Below, one piece after another: positions 1 to 10,928 of a stretch of 64,000 nucleotides of DNA (its first letter is position 1; every line of letters starts with the position of its first letter). The DNA is from Megamerina dolium. Taxonomy: Eukaryota; Arthropoda; Insecta; Diptera; Megamerinidae. The stretch lies in the NCBI GenBank assembly GCA_963854835.1, contig OY978527.1:23204057-23268056 (forward strand). The letters run 5' to 3'. A program made the position numbers and the translations under genes. The notes below the pieces were generated by a model. That model saw only the letters and a list, made by a program, of their open reading frames with translations, had not been told where the DNA came from and made no database searches.

Positions 1-539
1 TTTCGTGTAAGCGACACCATAGCAATAAATGTTCCAGCAGATCAGTTTTCTTTTATGGAGACTCGGAGGAAGTGTTTTTTATGCCTTAGTCTAAGAATCA
101 GTGTAAATGTCGTCCTAATTTGTTTTTTGTTGATTATTTATTATTTAAAAGATAATATTTGGAGATTTTAATTTGTGTGGTGGGCATATGTACCTGATAT
201 GGGAGGAATGTATATGTATATATCATATGGTATTTGAATTTGGGTGCGATCGTACATAAAGAAGTAAAAATATAATCGTCATAAGTACAATTATATTTTT
301 AGTAAAAATATAATCGTCATAACGGTAATCAAGTGGTGGAATCGTCTCGTTCTTATTTGCAGGTTCTTGTGGCACATACATATATACGTGCCTAGGTGAT
401 TCCCACAAAATTGAGCTCAATAGGTTAGGGAGCCCTATATTTTAGTAAATACAAGAAATCTGTTGCGTTTGTGTCGTCATCGTCGTATTGGAATTCCCCC
501 ACTTTTTTCGTCTTCCCTTTATTATCATACTGGCGAATT

Positions 540-540
<1 letters not shown>
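1..540. other. AT-rich DNA, no gene recognised
   Basis: I see no convincing coding region. The only structure is a 22-bp direct repeat containing AAAAATATAATCGTCATAA at 263-284 and 301-322, with a 38-bp period. The short open frames here have no recognisable motif. Confidence 0.6.

Positions 541-542
<2 letters not shown>

Positions 543-602
<60 letters not shown>
543..602. repeat. (TA)n microsatellite
   Basis: This is an uninterrupted run of about 30 TA units. Open frames through it encode only Tyr-Ile repeats and are not genes. Confidence 0.97.
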
Positions 603-604
<2 letters not shown>

Positions 605-1134
605 GCCCGTTAAGGACATGTGTATCTGTTGAATCACATATACCCATACTTACGAAAATACATTACATACATTGCCCAAATCTATACATTTAATGAAAAG
701 AAAATCAAACAAAAGAATATTTCCGTTTATATACTAATAGGTGCATACATATGGATATATGTATATAACCAACATATATATCTAATGTATATTAATATAT
801 GCACATATATAGTACCTTTTTATTTGTGTTTATAATTACATTTTTTTCGTTATATACATAAAAATTACTTGTTTTATATGTATATATATTATACCTTATA
901 TGTTACATTTGTATATTTATACCGCTATTTACTTAATTTTTCTAAAAACTGGTCATATTTATTACACATTTATTTATATTTTTTTATACCTTTATTTATA
1001 TGTTACAATTTCTTTTTATATTATTTCTATATATTTACAATTTTTCTTTCATTGGTTGTTATTCTTTTTTTTTGGTTTAATATATAATAAATAATTATGA
1101 TATAATGTTTATTAGTATGTGCGGATAAAATTTT
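603..1134. other. AT-rich DNA, no gene recognised
   Basis: The stretch is very AT-rich with many T runs and ATATAC motifs. Open frames encode Tyr, Ile and Phe-rich low-complexity peptides. I see no gene or repeat boundary. Confidence 0.6.
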
Positions 1135-1471
1135 TTTTAGAGGGGGAATATAGGGGGATGTGGATGAAAGTGGAGTGATTCTTGCAGGCGTTTAATTTGT
1201 TAGTTAGTGGGGATCGTTCCCAGACGAGGTGTGCAAGACGGTCCAGGCTGGGTGGGTACACCCAGGAGCACACGGAGGCATGTCATCTGCCAGATGCGTG
1301 AGGTCATGAGTTTCTGTATATGGTATTAGTGTAAATGTGTGTCGTAGCGTTGGCCTCGGTCGACGTTATTGTCCATCCATTGTGGTGTCATGGCGGGTTG
1401 AGAAACACGACCCAATCCCCTTTTGCTAGCCGAGGCATTCAGGACAATCACGGTATGTGGATGGACAATAA
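1135..1471 (+). repeat. Diverged LTR-like repeat, copy 1
   Basis: This stretch is a diverged match to the reverse complement of 30671-31070. Shared blocks occur in the same order: a purine tract near AGAGGGGGAATATA, a TGCAAGR..GGTCC block, a GGTTGGGTG-like block, and TGTGG..GGTTGAG followed by GCTAGCC. Both copies end in ACAATAA just before TGGCGCCCAA. The shape (purine tract, about 340 bp, then a primer-site-like motif) suggests an old LTR. The 115-residue open frame at 1335-1682 crosses the boundary and is probably chance. Confidence 0.55.
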
Positions 1472-1481
1472 TGGCGCCCAA
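1472..1481 (+). other. tRNA-Lys-type primer binding site core
   Basis: TGGCGCCCAA lies directly after the LTR-like repeat. TGGCGCCCAAC is the usual start of primer sites complementary to the 3' end of tRNA-Lys. Only 10 bases fit here. The same motif follows the second copy of the repeat. Confidence 0.5.
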
Positions 1482-1682
1482 TTAAAACAAACGTCGACTG
1501 GTCATGTTGTGTACGTTATTGTCTACTGTAGCGTTTCTTCTGTTGTTGCACATGGTGATGCTGGCACTGACATTTTACGTCGCATCTGTTTCATGATGGC
1601 AAATATCATCGTCATTACAAACAAAACAATCCAAATATTCATTAACCACATACATTCCTTCTTTTTTTTTTTGCACATATAA

Positions 1683-2440
1683 CAGTACTAAGTTCGTAAA
1701 AGAGCCATACCTCATTTCCTTTTTATCTGTAGTGTATTTGAGAAGTGAAGATTAAGTTGAGGTGAATACTGTACCGCCAATATGAATTGTTAATGCGGAG
1801 GTCTGACTAGTGCAACATAGGTGTAGTGATTATCGCAAGATGTATTTGGTTATATCGTCACTTGTCATCAGTTTTTTTTTTATCATGACACCGTAAAGTC
1901 ATGCTTCGGAGCATTAGTTAGTCAATAGAAGAACCTACAAAATGCACCTTATTATCAAGGATTGTTGTATATTAAAATTAAATGAACATTTTTTGGGAAT
2001 TATTCGAGAACAGAACGGCAAAAGGAAAAAGTTCGGATTAGTGTAGAATTTGTAGTGTAGAATTTAACACCAAAAATGCTGGAATTATTTCGTGCTTGCC
2101 AATAGAAAGAAAAAGGCAATAATCAAACTTCATCATGTTAAAGAATGTTAAAGAACATGTTAAACGCATCAAAGAGTTTCTTTTATTTGTTTGTTTAATT
2201 GCTAGTGACTATATGGCTGATTTGCCTTTTTGAGTTTCAACGTAATGTTAACGCTGCAGTACTATTATTTGTGAAGAACTCTTATTTATAAAAACACAGC
2301 TTCGAAACTAAAACGTTACTCAGCGTATTATTTAGTGAAAACAACAATGCGAGTTCAAAGAACATAAAAGAAGAAAAAAAAAACTGCAAATAAAACTGGT
2401 CGCTGGTAAACTGAGCCTAGTGGAGGAAGTTCCATTTCGT
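1683..2440. other. Intergenic DNA, no gene recognised
   Basis: The stretch is AT-rich with no domain-bearing open frame and no repeat that I can match elsewhere in the window. Confidence 0.55.
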
Positions 2441-2464
2441 GAAAATCATTGTGCTTTTTTTTCT

Positions 2465-3198
2465 TTATTTCTCAACATAATATCCTTTTAGCTCTATACA
2501 CTTTTCCCAGCGATATTCTATAGCTTCGAGACCCTGTTTAAAGTATGAAGCGTCTAGTTTATTAAAATAGCCATCTACCGCAGACTCCACCTCTTCATTG
2601 TTTGCAAATTTTCTACCACCAAGACATTTTTTCAAAATTGGAAATAGAAAATAATCCGAAGGAGCTAAATCTGGCGAATAAGGTGCTTACTGAAGCAATT
2701 CGAGCTTTAATTTATTGATTTTGGCCACCGCAATAGAGGATGTGTGAACGGGTTCTATTGTTCTATTGTGAGCAATCGCGGCACCCATCTTGCACACAGC
2801 CTTTTTATCTCCAAATTTTCGGTCAATATACGATGTACAGCACTCTTTGAAATGCCTGTAATTTCACCTAACTCAAGCACCTTCAGCCGACGATTATCCA
2901 ATACCATTTTGTGAATTTTCTTAACCGTTTCTGGCGTGGCCATCTCAATTGGTCGACCACTACGGTGTTCGTCTTGGCAGCTCGTACGACCTCGTTTCAA
3001 CTCTGCCACCTAATACTTTATGATCGTAAACGAAGAAGCAGACTTCCCCAGAGTAGTATCTAGTTCGGCTTTAATATTCATTGGACTGAGACCTTTCACA
3101 TGAAAGTAGTGAATTACATAAGGGTTATCAATTTTTTCAATATTCACAAATTCACTGAGGTCGTTAACATTCGATGACTCCAAAAATATACTAAACAA
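2465..3198 (-). pseudogene. mariner transposase, internally deleted
   Basis: The relic reads right to left. Its N-terminal part has the paired helix-turn-helix region of mariner transposases (IHYFHVKGLSPMNIKAEL, then SGRPIEMATPETVKKIHKMV). These two blocks are separated only by an in-frame TAG near 3010, where the family has Trp (KYW-VAELKRG), so TGG to TAG is the likely change. After RLLTIEQ the sequence jumps to HTSSIAVAKINKL, removing the region that carries the first two catalytic aspartates. The last part keeps YSPDLAPSDYFLFP, which holds the final Asp of the D34D triad, and runs to a stop at 2465-2467. A frameshift lies just before that motif. The copy cannot encode an active enzyme. 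I could not define its terminal inverted repeats. Confidence 0.85.
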
Positions 3199-3239
3199 CG
3201 TGGCGTCTTGAAACCACTTTTCACCAAAGTAATTTTTTT

Positions 3240-4140
3240 CAAACTACCGCCGCCATCTATATGTAAGGTCGGGTAGTACTAAGACCGCCCTCGTAAGTAC
3301 GCGGGTGAAGTGGATGTGTTTGTTTTTTTTCTAAACCTTTTGTAGTGAATTTCCTGCATATCATCCTGATGGATCCGCGCTGATATTTCAATGTGAGTTA
3401 ATTCCAATTACACATTTTATATACCTTATTATCCAGTTCTACTGTATTACATTTTACATTTAGCTTGCTTTATGAATTTGATTTAATAAATGAGATTTAA
3501 CTATGTGTGTGACTAACTAAATTGATGATTTTGATTTCTTGTGATCGTCAAGAGTAAGTTGTGAGGATGGCTAAGGGATCCTGACAATGGATATAAGTTT
3601 ATTTTTGGAACTTCAGGATCATGGAAGGGTGGGCTCACATGGTTGCACTGACATCTTGCAACTACATTGAGCAACAATCATCCGCAGGTAGCTCTCATCC
3701 TCTCCTCTTTTAGATCTCTTTCATACTTCTCTCTCTTTAGCTCTCACTTACTATTATTTTCTCAGTACACCTTTTCTCACGCGTTTTCTTTTTTTTTTTT
3801 CTCTTTCCTACTATCTAACTATCATTTCTGAATTTTCTCTCTCTATTATACATAAACCAGCGCGGGAAATTAATTTAAAAATATATAACACATATGAGTG
3901 TGTGAGGGGATGCAAGCACCCACCCCAATAGTCAACGAGCCAGAGCTGGAGTACTAACGCGTCCATCCGCTTCCTCTCACCACGTTGTAACTCAAGAGTT
4001 ATATGCTACAAAGTAACATAATATAAATTATTTTCATTCCATTTTTGGATTAAAGGCAAACAAGACGTGGTTGTTTATTATAGTCGCTTGGAACATTCCG
4101 TTGCTACTGGTCGATAAAAATGTTTATCATCCACGAAATC
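3240..4140. other. Intergenic DNA with a pyrimidine-rich stretch
   Basis: No coding region was recognised. About 3690-3850 is rich in CT runs on the + strand (CTCTCATCCTCTCC, TTCTTTTTTTTTTTCTC), which could be low-complexity DNA or part of an unknown repeat. Confidence 0.5.
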
Positions 4141-4144
4141 ATTG

Positions 4145-4819
4145 AAGCTTGCATCTCAAAAACGGTGCAGGCACCGATCAATTAAAGACAGTACGGGTTA
4201 CTAGAAGTGCATAAAGAAGAAATTAATAGGCAGATAAATAATATGTTGGAAGATGAAATAATCGCTCCGAGTTCTTTCCCATGGAATTCTCCAATAAGTT
4301 CTAAAGAAGGCGGGAAGCGATGGAAAAAAGAAGTGAAGGCTAGTTGTTGATTTTAGAAAAATGAATGATGCCACCATTAAACAGGATTTTCCAATTCCAC
4401 GTATCGATGAAATATCAGTTAGGTTATAGTAGAAACTTCACTACACTTAATCTGACCAGTGGGTATCATCAAGTGCTAATGGAAGCATTAGATAGAGAAA
4501 AAAACAGCTTTTAGTTCAGGTGTTGGGCATTATGAATTTAATAGAAAGCTATTTGGGTTAACGGGAGCAGTTGCTACGTTTCTAAGATTAATGCATCATA
4601 TATTGACTGGACTCCAGGGATTGTTTTGTATATTTGGATGAAATAATAGTCTACGGTCGGAATCTGGCACAACATGAATCGAGCTTACGAAGAGTGTTTG
4701 AACTCTTACGTAAACATAACTTGAAGCTAAACACGGAGTTCCAGTTCCTACGAAAAGAGATAATTTACCTAGGTTATAAATTCACTCAAGAAGGGGCAAT
4801 ACCAGATCCTGGAAATTAG
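4145..4819 (+). pseudogene. Ty3/gypsy reverse transcriptase relic (family 2)
   Basis: This is a decayed RT fragment with several indels. Recognisable parts in order are NDATIKQDFPIPRIDE, a Gly-Tyr-His-Gln-Val block, then DEIIVYGRNLAQHESSL and EIIYLGYKFTQEGAIPDPGN. The YLDD active site appears as YLDE. The nearest match in the window is the RT of gypsy H on the other strand (around 60400-60770), which shares DATIKQ and GYHQVL. There is no gag, integrase or LTR next to it, so it is an isolated fragment. Confidence 0.8.
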
Positions 4820-5277
4820 AATCTTTTTGTTTGTGGTGAAATAATTCAGTTAGATAACTACTGTTAGGGTATAAAATACAACATTATTAAGCCATGTTCA
4901 CACTTACTTAATTTACCTCTCGTTCTTGATTTATGTATAAATCAAGTATTAACTTAAGTAATTTATCATATAAAATCTGCTACCTAAATCATAAATTAAG
5001 AACTATATCAAGAAAAATCGTTGTCATCTCTAAGTTTTATCGGAAAATAATGAAATAAACTATCACTAAATGCCATTTTGAATTTAAATTATTTGAGTGA
5101 TGTGATACTATGTGTACGTACTCGTATTAATGAAAAAAGAAAATGGAAAAAAACCAGCAAAAAAAACCTTATTTATGGCAAGAGAGCAGCGAGAAGCTCC
5201 TCATAGAAATATGGAGGGGCGAAGTAAAAGACTGCGTTCATTTCTGTGATAATGGCAATATTATAAACATAACATAT

Positions 5278-5567
5278 TGTTATGTTTTTATTCTGTGAGC
5301 GTTTAATCCTATTTGAATTACCTTGTTTGATCACTGGATTCTGTTAATAATAACTGCAACACTTTTTTTATACAACTATATACAGCAACAATTTAGTTAA
5401 TAATCTCTATGTACAATCAACTATTTACAATAACACTATAATGTACTTGCAACTTTTGCCTCTATATCGATGTTTGCGCAATCACGTTCGGGATTAGATT
5501 GATAGTCACTTCTTAACACTGCTCTATTTATACTCTGTTGGCAACCCCCCCAGAATCTTCCTTTATC
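5278..5567 (-). repeat. Partial solo LTR, SAP-Gag gypsy family
   Basis: Antisense match to the 438-bp LTR of gypsy copies A-C. It covers the 3' end of the LTR (AATAAAAACGTAACA equivalent) up to the GAAGATTCTGG block, then loses similarity. It retains the TATA-like segment, seen as CTATTTATACTCTG on this strand. Confidence 0.8.
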
Positions 5568-5619
5568 AAAATTGCAAGAGACGCAATAAAGTTTTGTTGG
5601 ATGACATGTTATTTAGTAT

Positions 5620-6070
5620 TGTTACGTTTTTATTTTGTGAACGTTTAATTCTAATTCTAATTAATTTAACCTTGTTCGATCACTGGATTCTGTTAATAAT
5701 AACTGCCACACTTATTTTATACAACTATATACAGGAACAATTTATTTAATAAACTCTATTTAAAATCAACTCTGTTTACAATTAACTATTTACAATATCA
5801 CTTTAATGTACTTGCAACTTTTGCGTAATCCAGTTCGGGATTAGTTTGATTTGCATTTGTCAACACTTGCTCTATTTATACTCTGTTGGCAACACTCCAG
5901 AATCTTCTTTTATCGTAGTCGGGATTCATCTCTCTCTTTCTAGTTTGCGTGTTCAGGTTATTGCCTATTTCTTTTTTGTTGACAATTGTTTCGATGCTGC
6001 CAATATTCGTGTCATTCACAATAGTGTCAGTCACAATAGTGATGAGTAACCAACCATCGATACTCGTTAC
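5620..6070 (-). repeat. Solo LTR, SAP-Gag gypsy family
   Basis: A nearly full antisense LTR, from TGTTACG at the low end to ATCGATACTCGTTAC at the high end. No internal gypsy sequence flanks it, so it is a solo LTR. A short duplication (GTCATTCACAATAGT / GTCAGTCACAATAGT) lies near its high end. It is clearly more diverged than the LTRs of copies A-C. Confidence 0.85.
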
Positions 6071-6339
6071 GGTATAAACATTGTATCCAAACGTTTGTAA
6101 ATAGTTAATAACTTTAAAATCTCTCGATTGTTATCGTTCATCTAAAAGAGATTAAGTTATATAATAATTGTAATAACTGAATTCACTTACATTTTGTTTC
6201 TTATGTAAACAATCTAATAAAAACAATATTTTCAGAGAACTGTCACAATAAATTATGAATAAAGAGTGTAAGCGAACTTAATTTATGTGAAGTAATTTAT
6301 GCTAAATTAAGTAATTTACGCTGTAATGTGAACAAACTA

Positions 6340-6735
6340 TTACGTTTTTATTTTGTGACCATTTAATTCTACTCGAATCAACTCTGTCAATAATAATTAC
6401 AACACTTATTTTGTACTACCTATGTCCAATAATAATTTATTTAATCAACTCTATTTAATCAACTATTTACAATTATCTTTTATGTTGCCTCTATCACTTC
6501 GGAGTCGAATTGATTTCTCTGTCAACAACTGACACTATTTATACTCTTTGGCAACACTACAGAATCTTTCTTGATCGTAATCCGGTTTCTTCTCTCTTTT
6601 CTCGTAGCGTTGTTCTAGTTATCGCCTATTTCTTTTAGTTGACATTCGTTTCAATGCTACCATTATTCGGGACATTCACCATTAGTGATGAATAATCAAC
6701 CATCGATACGTCCCGAACAAGTTTCTATACTGAAG
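6340..6735 (-). repeat. Antisense LTR joined to the 3' end of pol
   Basis: An antisense LTR runs from 6340 to 6710 and is followed by TCCCGAACAAG, which is the inverse of the sequence at the end of pol in copies A and B. The polypurine tract and first LTR bases between them are deleted. This is the 3' remnant of a minus-strand gypsy copy, abutting a plus-strand relic. Confidence 0.75.
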
Positions 6736-6744
6736 TGAATATGA

Positions 6745-7611
6745 ATGAATACGAACAAGAATGTGAATAATATTTGGTTGGATGCCATGACCATGTCGTT
6801 GATTGGATTCGAAAGTGTGAGCAATATGTAATGGTCAAAGGCTCCACTAAGAAAAGTTGAGTTAAAATGTACCAATACACCGTGGATGCTGTATTTGAGT
6901 GAATTATTATGGATATAGCTGGACAAGTAACACAGGGATGAAGTATGTTCTGGTGATTACAGATTACTTCAGTAAATGCTCTGAAATATACCGCATTCCA
7001 AATTAAGAAGCTAGTACAGTTGCGGATGTATTCGTCAATCAATGGATTACTCGTTTTGGTGTACCGACAGAGTTACACTCAGATCATCCAGGAGATGTGC
7101 CGTATGTTGGGTATATACAAAACTCGTACAACACCTTTTCATCCACAATCAGATGGCATGGTAGGAATATCTAAGAAAAGTCGTAGATAAATACCAAAAA
7201 GACTGGGATGTACGTATACTTCATGGCATATCTATGCGCACAATATGATACGACGGATACTACACAAGCAATAGCAATTTTCGAAAACGAGTTAGGACTG
7301 CCAGCTGATATAATAACGAGAACAACCGAAACCACTAGCGAAAAGCGGGAACAGTGGGATGAAGTACATCAGTTCATCAGAGAGCGGTCACAGCTGATAA
7401 GCGAAAAGATGAAGGCCCGGTATTGTTTAAGACCAAAGGGTTCTATGTAGGAGAGCTTGTAGTGCTTTATAATCCACAACGAAAGAAAGGATTGTCCCCT
7501 AAACTACGCTCATTGGGTAGGACCATATTAGATAACAAAAATTAATGACGTAATGTATCATATTCAACGTGCCTGGAATAATAAAACTCTTAAAATTATT
7601 CGGGACGAACA
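6745..7611 (+). pseudogene. gypsy integrase relic
   Basis: The sequence follows the integrase of copies A and B at DNA level with many stops and small deletions. Recognisable blocks include the region of the zinc-binding cysteines (IRKCEQYVMVKG, second Cys lost), the YFSKCSEIYRIPN block, part of the core around TRTTPFHPQSDGM, and the open segment 7208-7450 with a diverged DTTDTTQAIAIFENEL and the RERSQLISEKMKARY block. The second catalytic Asp region is deleted. It ends at GGGACGAACAAGGTTAAG, followed by a polypurine tract and LTR. Confidence 0.88.
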
Positions 7612-7616
7612 AGGTT

Positions 7617-7629
7617 AAGAGGAGGGCAG
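7617..7629 (+). other. Polypurine tract
   Basis: AAGAGGAGGGCAG sits immediately before the LTR start TGTAACG. The same sequence is present in copies A, B, C and, inverted, in the relic at 26427-26440. It primes plus-strand DNA synthesis in LTR elements. Confidence 0.85.
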
Positions 7630-8057
7630 TGTAACGAGTATCAATGGTTGGTTATTAATCACTGATTGTGAATGGCACGAATTATGGTAGTATCGAAACG
7701 AATGTCAACAAGGAGAAATAGGCGATAACCAGAACAATCTAACAACCAAAAAGAAGAAGAAACAACTACGATAAATGAAGATTCTGGAGGTTGCCACAGA
7801 GTATAAATAGGGGAAGTTGTTGGCAGATGAATCAATTCGACTCAGAAAGTGATAGAGGAAACACAACATCATCAAGTGATCGAAGCAATAGTACACGATA
7901 GCAAGTTAAATTAAAGAGTGATTATAAATTATTGATTAAATAAATTGTTGTTGGCATAGTTGTACAAAATAGTGTTGCAATTATTATTAACAGAATCCAG
8001 TGATCGAACAGGGTTGATTGAAACAGTATTAAACATTCACAAAATAAAAACGTAACA
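7630..8057 (+). repeat. 3' LTR of a gypsy relic
   Basis: It starts TGTAACGAGTATC and ends AAAACGTAACA, 428 bp, followed by ATAT, the usual 4-bp flank of this family. It keeps the GAGTATAAATAG promoter segment. Confidence 0.92.
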
Positions 8058-8319
8058 ATATATATTTTTCTATTATGAATGTGGTAGTCACATTTCAATA
8101 AAACAAATATGTGAAAATAGTAAGATATTTTAGCCACCAACAGAATTTTCCATAACTTTGTAAAATGAAACATGAAATGAATAGTTTTGTTTGTACGGTA
8201 GTAATAATTGTGAAACATTGCAGTTTTTGTGGGAAAACAAAAAACGACTTGATAAATATCATAGTCTTTTACTTCATTAAAATCTACTATTTAAATTCCA
8301 CAATTTTTTTAGCCTCTAA

Positions 8320-8846
8320 TAGCCTAGACAGACGTCAGCCTAATTCCGGATTACCGGCGCACTTAATCCGAATGAAATAATAACCTGACAGACGGCAGTA
8401 TTGCGGATTAACTAAATGGCTGATTGCTGTTTTATTAGGTCTGTCCACTTACATTACTATCACTATCAATTTCTGTCATCTATCACTCTCGATATGAGAA
8501 AATCTACAAGAAGTGCGTAAACTGAAAACTATCAGAAACTTGTAAATTGACATTCATCGTTCGTAATTGACAGCTGGAGTTATTTGTACGCCAACACTTT
8601 TCATGTTAAAAATTGTTAAGAATTGTTGAAAGTTTTTTGTTGCGAACACACCTAATATTATGTAAAATGGATGGAGAAAATTTCACAATAGAAAATTTTC
8701 AGCAGTGTTGCCATCGCAAATTGCCCTAATCCTCTTTTATTTTGAGAATTAACTCATAGAGTTTATTCGGATTAGCTGCAGTTAATGCCCGAGTTAATTC
8801 GAATTAACTCGGTAATCCGGAATTAGGCTGCCGTCTGTCTAGGCTA
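8320..8846. mobile_element. PIF/Harbinger-like MITE, copy 1
   Basis: A 527-bp non-coding element with terminal inverted repeats of about 37 bp (TAGCCTAGACAGACG... and its inverse ...CTGTCTAGGCTA). TAA flanks it on both sides (8317-8319 and 8847-8849). A 3-bp TAA duplication fits PIF/Harbinger transposition. A second, diverged copy with the same flank is at 21053-21540. Its right 150 bp are repeated in the tandem array that follows. Confidence 0.88.
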
Positions 8847-10895
8847 TAAGGCAAAAGCAAAAACACTAAATTCCAATTGGAATTGATGTTCATTCTCATT
8901 GATTTCGTTTTGTCGATATTCATTTTTAGGCCGACCTTCCTCCATTCATCCCGTACATCGTTAAGTTTGGCTTAACGAAGTACGGGTCTGAGTGAAGTGC
9001 AGCGAATTATATTCCACTCAAAATAACAGAAGAACAGTTTCAACATAAAAAACAGCCTCCAAAGTGGTAGATTGTACGTAGCAGCTAATAAGATATAAAA
9101 ATTCATTAGGATACCCAATATGAATACACACAATATATATGATTTACTAATAAATATTAATAAATAATCTAAATAATTTGATAAAGAAAAAACTATCAAT
9201 TTTTCAAATCGAAAATGTTTTTTATAAAAAGGGGAGGGATGTTGTGGTCCAAAATTATACGTCTCTGATTTATGCATTTGGCCCACTACAATAAAAAATC
9301 ATTCCAATTATTATATTCTTCATAAAATCATTATTCACATTATATTTCAGGGGATTATTATAATGTTATAACATTATAATTATTATTATAATGTTATAAC
9401 ATTATAACAACGTAATGAGCATTGTACCAATTTTCAGCAGTGTTGCCATCGCAAATTGCCCTAATCCTCTTTTATTTTGAGAATTAACTCATAGAGTTTA
9501 TTCGGATTAGCTGCAGTTAATGCCCGAGTTAATTCGAATTAACTCGGTAATCCGGAATTAGGCTGCCGTCTGTCTAGGCTATAAGGCAAAAGCAAAAACA
9601 CTAAATTCCAATTGGAATTGATGTTCATTCTCATTGATTTCGTTTTGTCGATATTCATTTTTAGGCCGACCTTCCTCCATTCATTCCGTACATCGTTAAG
9701 TTTGGCTTAACGAAGTACGGGTCTGAGTGAAGTGCAGCGAATTATATTCCACTCAAAATAACAGAAGAACAGTTTCAAGATAAAAAACAGCCTCCAAAGT
9801 GGTAGATTGTACGTAGCAGCTAATAAGATATAAAAATTCATTAGGATACCCAATATGAATACACACAATATATATGATTTACTAATAAATATTAATAAAT
9901 AATCTAAATAATTTGTTAAAGAAAAAACTATCAATTTTTCAAATCGAAAATGTTTTTTATAAAAAGGGGAGGGATGTTGTGGGCCAAAATTATACGTCTC
10001 TGATTTATGCATTTGGCACACTACAATAAAAAATCATTCCAATTATTATATTCTTCATAAAATCATTATTCACATTATATTTCAGGGGATTATTATAATG
10101 TTATAACATTATAATTATTATTATAATGTTATAACATTATAACAAAGTAATGAGCATTGTACCAATTTTCAGCAGTGTTGCCATCGCAAATTGCCCTAAT
10201 CCTCTTTTATTTTGAGAATTAACTCATAGAGTTTATTCGGATTAGCTGCAGTTAATGCCCGAGTTAATTCGAATTAACTCGGTAATCCGGAATTAGGCTG
10301 CCGTCTGTCTAGGCTATAAGGCAAAAGCAAAAACACTAAATTCCAATTGGAATTGATGTTCATTCTCATTGATTTCGTTTTGTCGATATTCATTTTTAGG
10401 CCGACCTTCCTCCATTCATCCCGTACATCGTTAAGTTTGGCTTAACGAAGTACGGGTCTGAGTGAAGTGCAGCGAATTATATTCCACTCAAAATAACAGA
10501 AGAACAGTTTCAACATAAAAAACAGCCCCCAAAGTGGTAGATTGTACGTAGCAGCTAATAAGATATAAAAATTCATTAGGATACCCAATATGAATACACA
10601 CAATATATATGATTTACTAATAAATATTAATAAATAATCTAAATAATTTGTTAAAGAAAAAACTATCAATTTTTCAAATCGAAAATGTTTTTTATAAAAA
10701 GGGGAGGGATGTTGTGGGCCAAAATTATACGTCTCTGATTTATGCATTTGGCCCACTACAATAAAAAATCATTCCAATTATTATATTCTTCATAAAATCA
10801 TTATTCACATTATATTTCAGGGGATTTTTATAATGTTATAACATTATAATTATTATTATAATGTTATAACATTATAACAACGTAATGAGCATTGC
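8697..10895. repeat. 735-bp unit in three tandem copies
   Basis: Units are about 8697-9431, 9432-10166 and 10167-10895, differing at only a few bases. Each unit contains in order: the right 150 bp of the MITE; a short antisense LINE RT fragment (about 8865-8975 in unit 1; its inverse reads DEWRKVGLKMNIDKTKSM); AT-rich DNA; a purine tract AAAAAGGGGAGGGA; a 51-bp LTR-start-like hairpin TGTTGTGG...CCCACTACA (9240-9290); and two near-perfect 22-bp palindromes centred on GTTATAAC. The conserved 104-residue antisense frame has no protein features. Confidence 0.95.
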
Positions 10896-10910
10896 ACCAC
10901 TTTGGCTAAA

Positions 10911-10928
10911 TTTAGTTGTCATAAGTTG
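10911..10928 (+). repeat. Target-site duplication, left copy
   Basis: TTTAGTTGTCATAAGTTG borders the 5' end of the RTE LINE and is repeated exactly at 12258-12275 after its tail. The last three bases could also belong to the LINE. Confidence 0.9.

Larger units (their letters stand above)
4893..6336. repeat. Possible terminal-inverted-repeat element split by LTR insertions
   Basis: The left edge reads TGTTCACACTTACTTAATTT and the right edge is its approximate inverse (GTAATTTACGCTGTAATGTG followed by AACA). The inner flanks share AAATTAAGTAATTTA-like blocks. Between them lie two antisense LTR copies, so this looks like a short AT-rich inverted-repeat element that was later split. I could not confirm a target-site duplication. 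Confidence 0.4.

Noticed and set aside
1335..1682. 115-residue frame
   Set aside because: It crosses the boundary of a diverged LTR-like repeat and its primer motif; the second copy of the repeat does not keep the frame.
8972..9286. 104-residue antisense frame present three times
   Set aside because: It is conserved only because the 735-bp unit is repeated; it has no motif and runs across an LTR-like start and AT-rich DNA.
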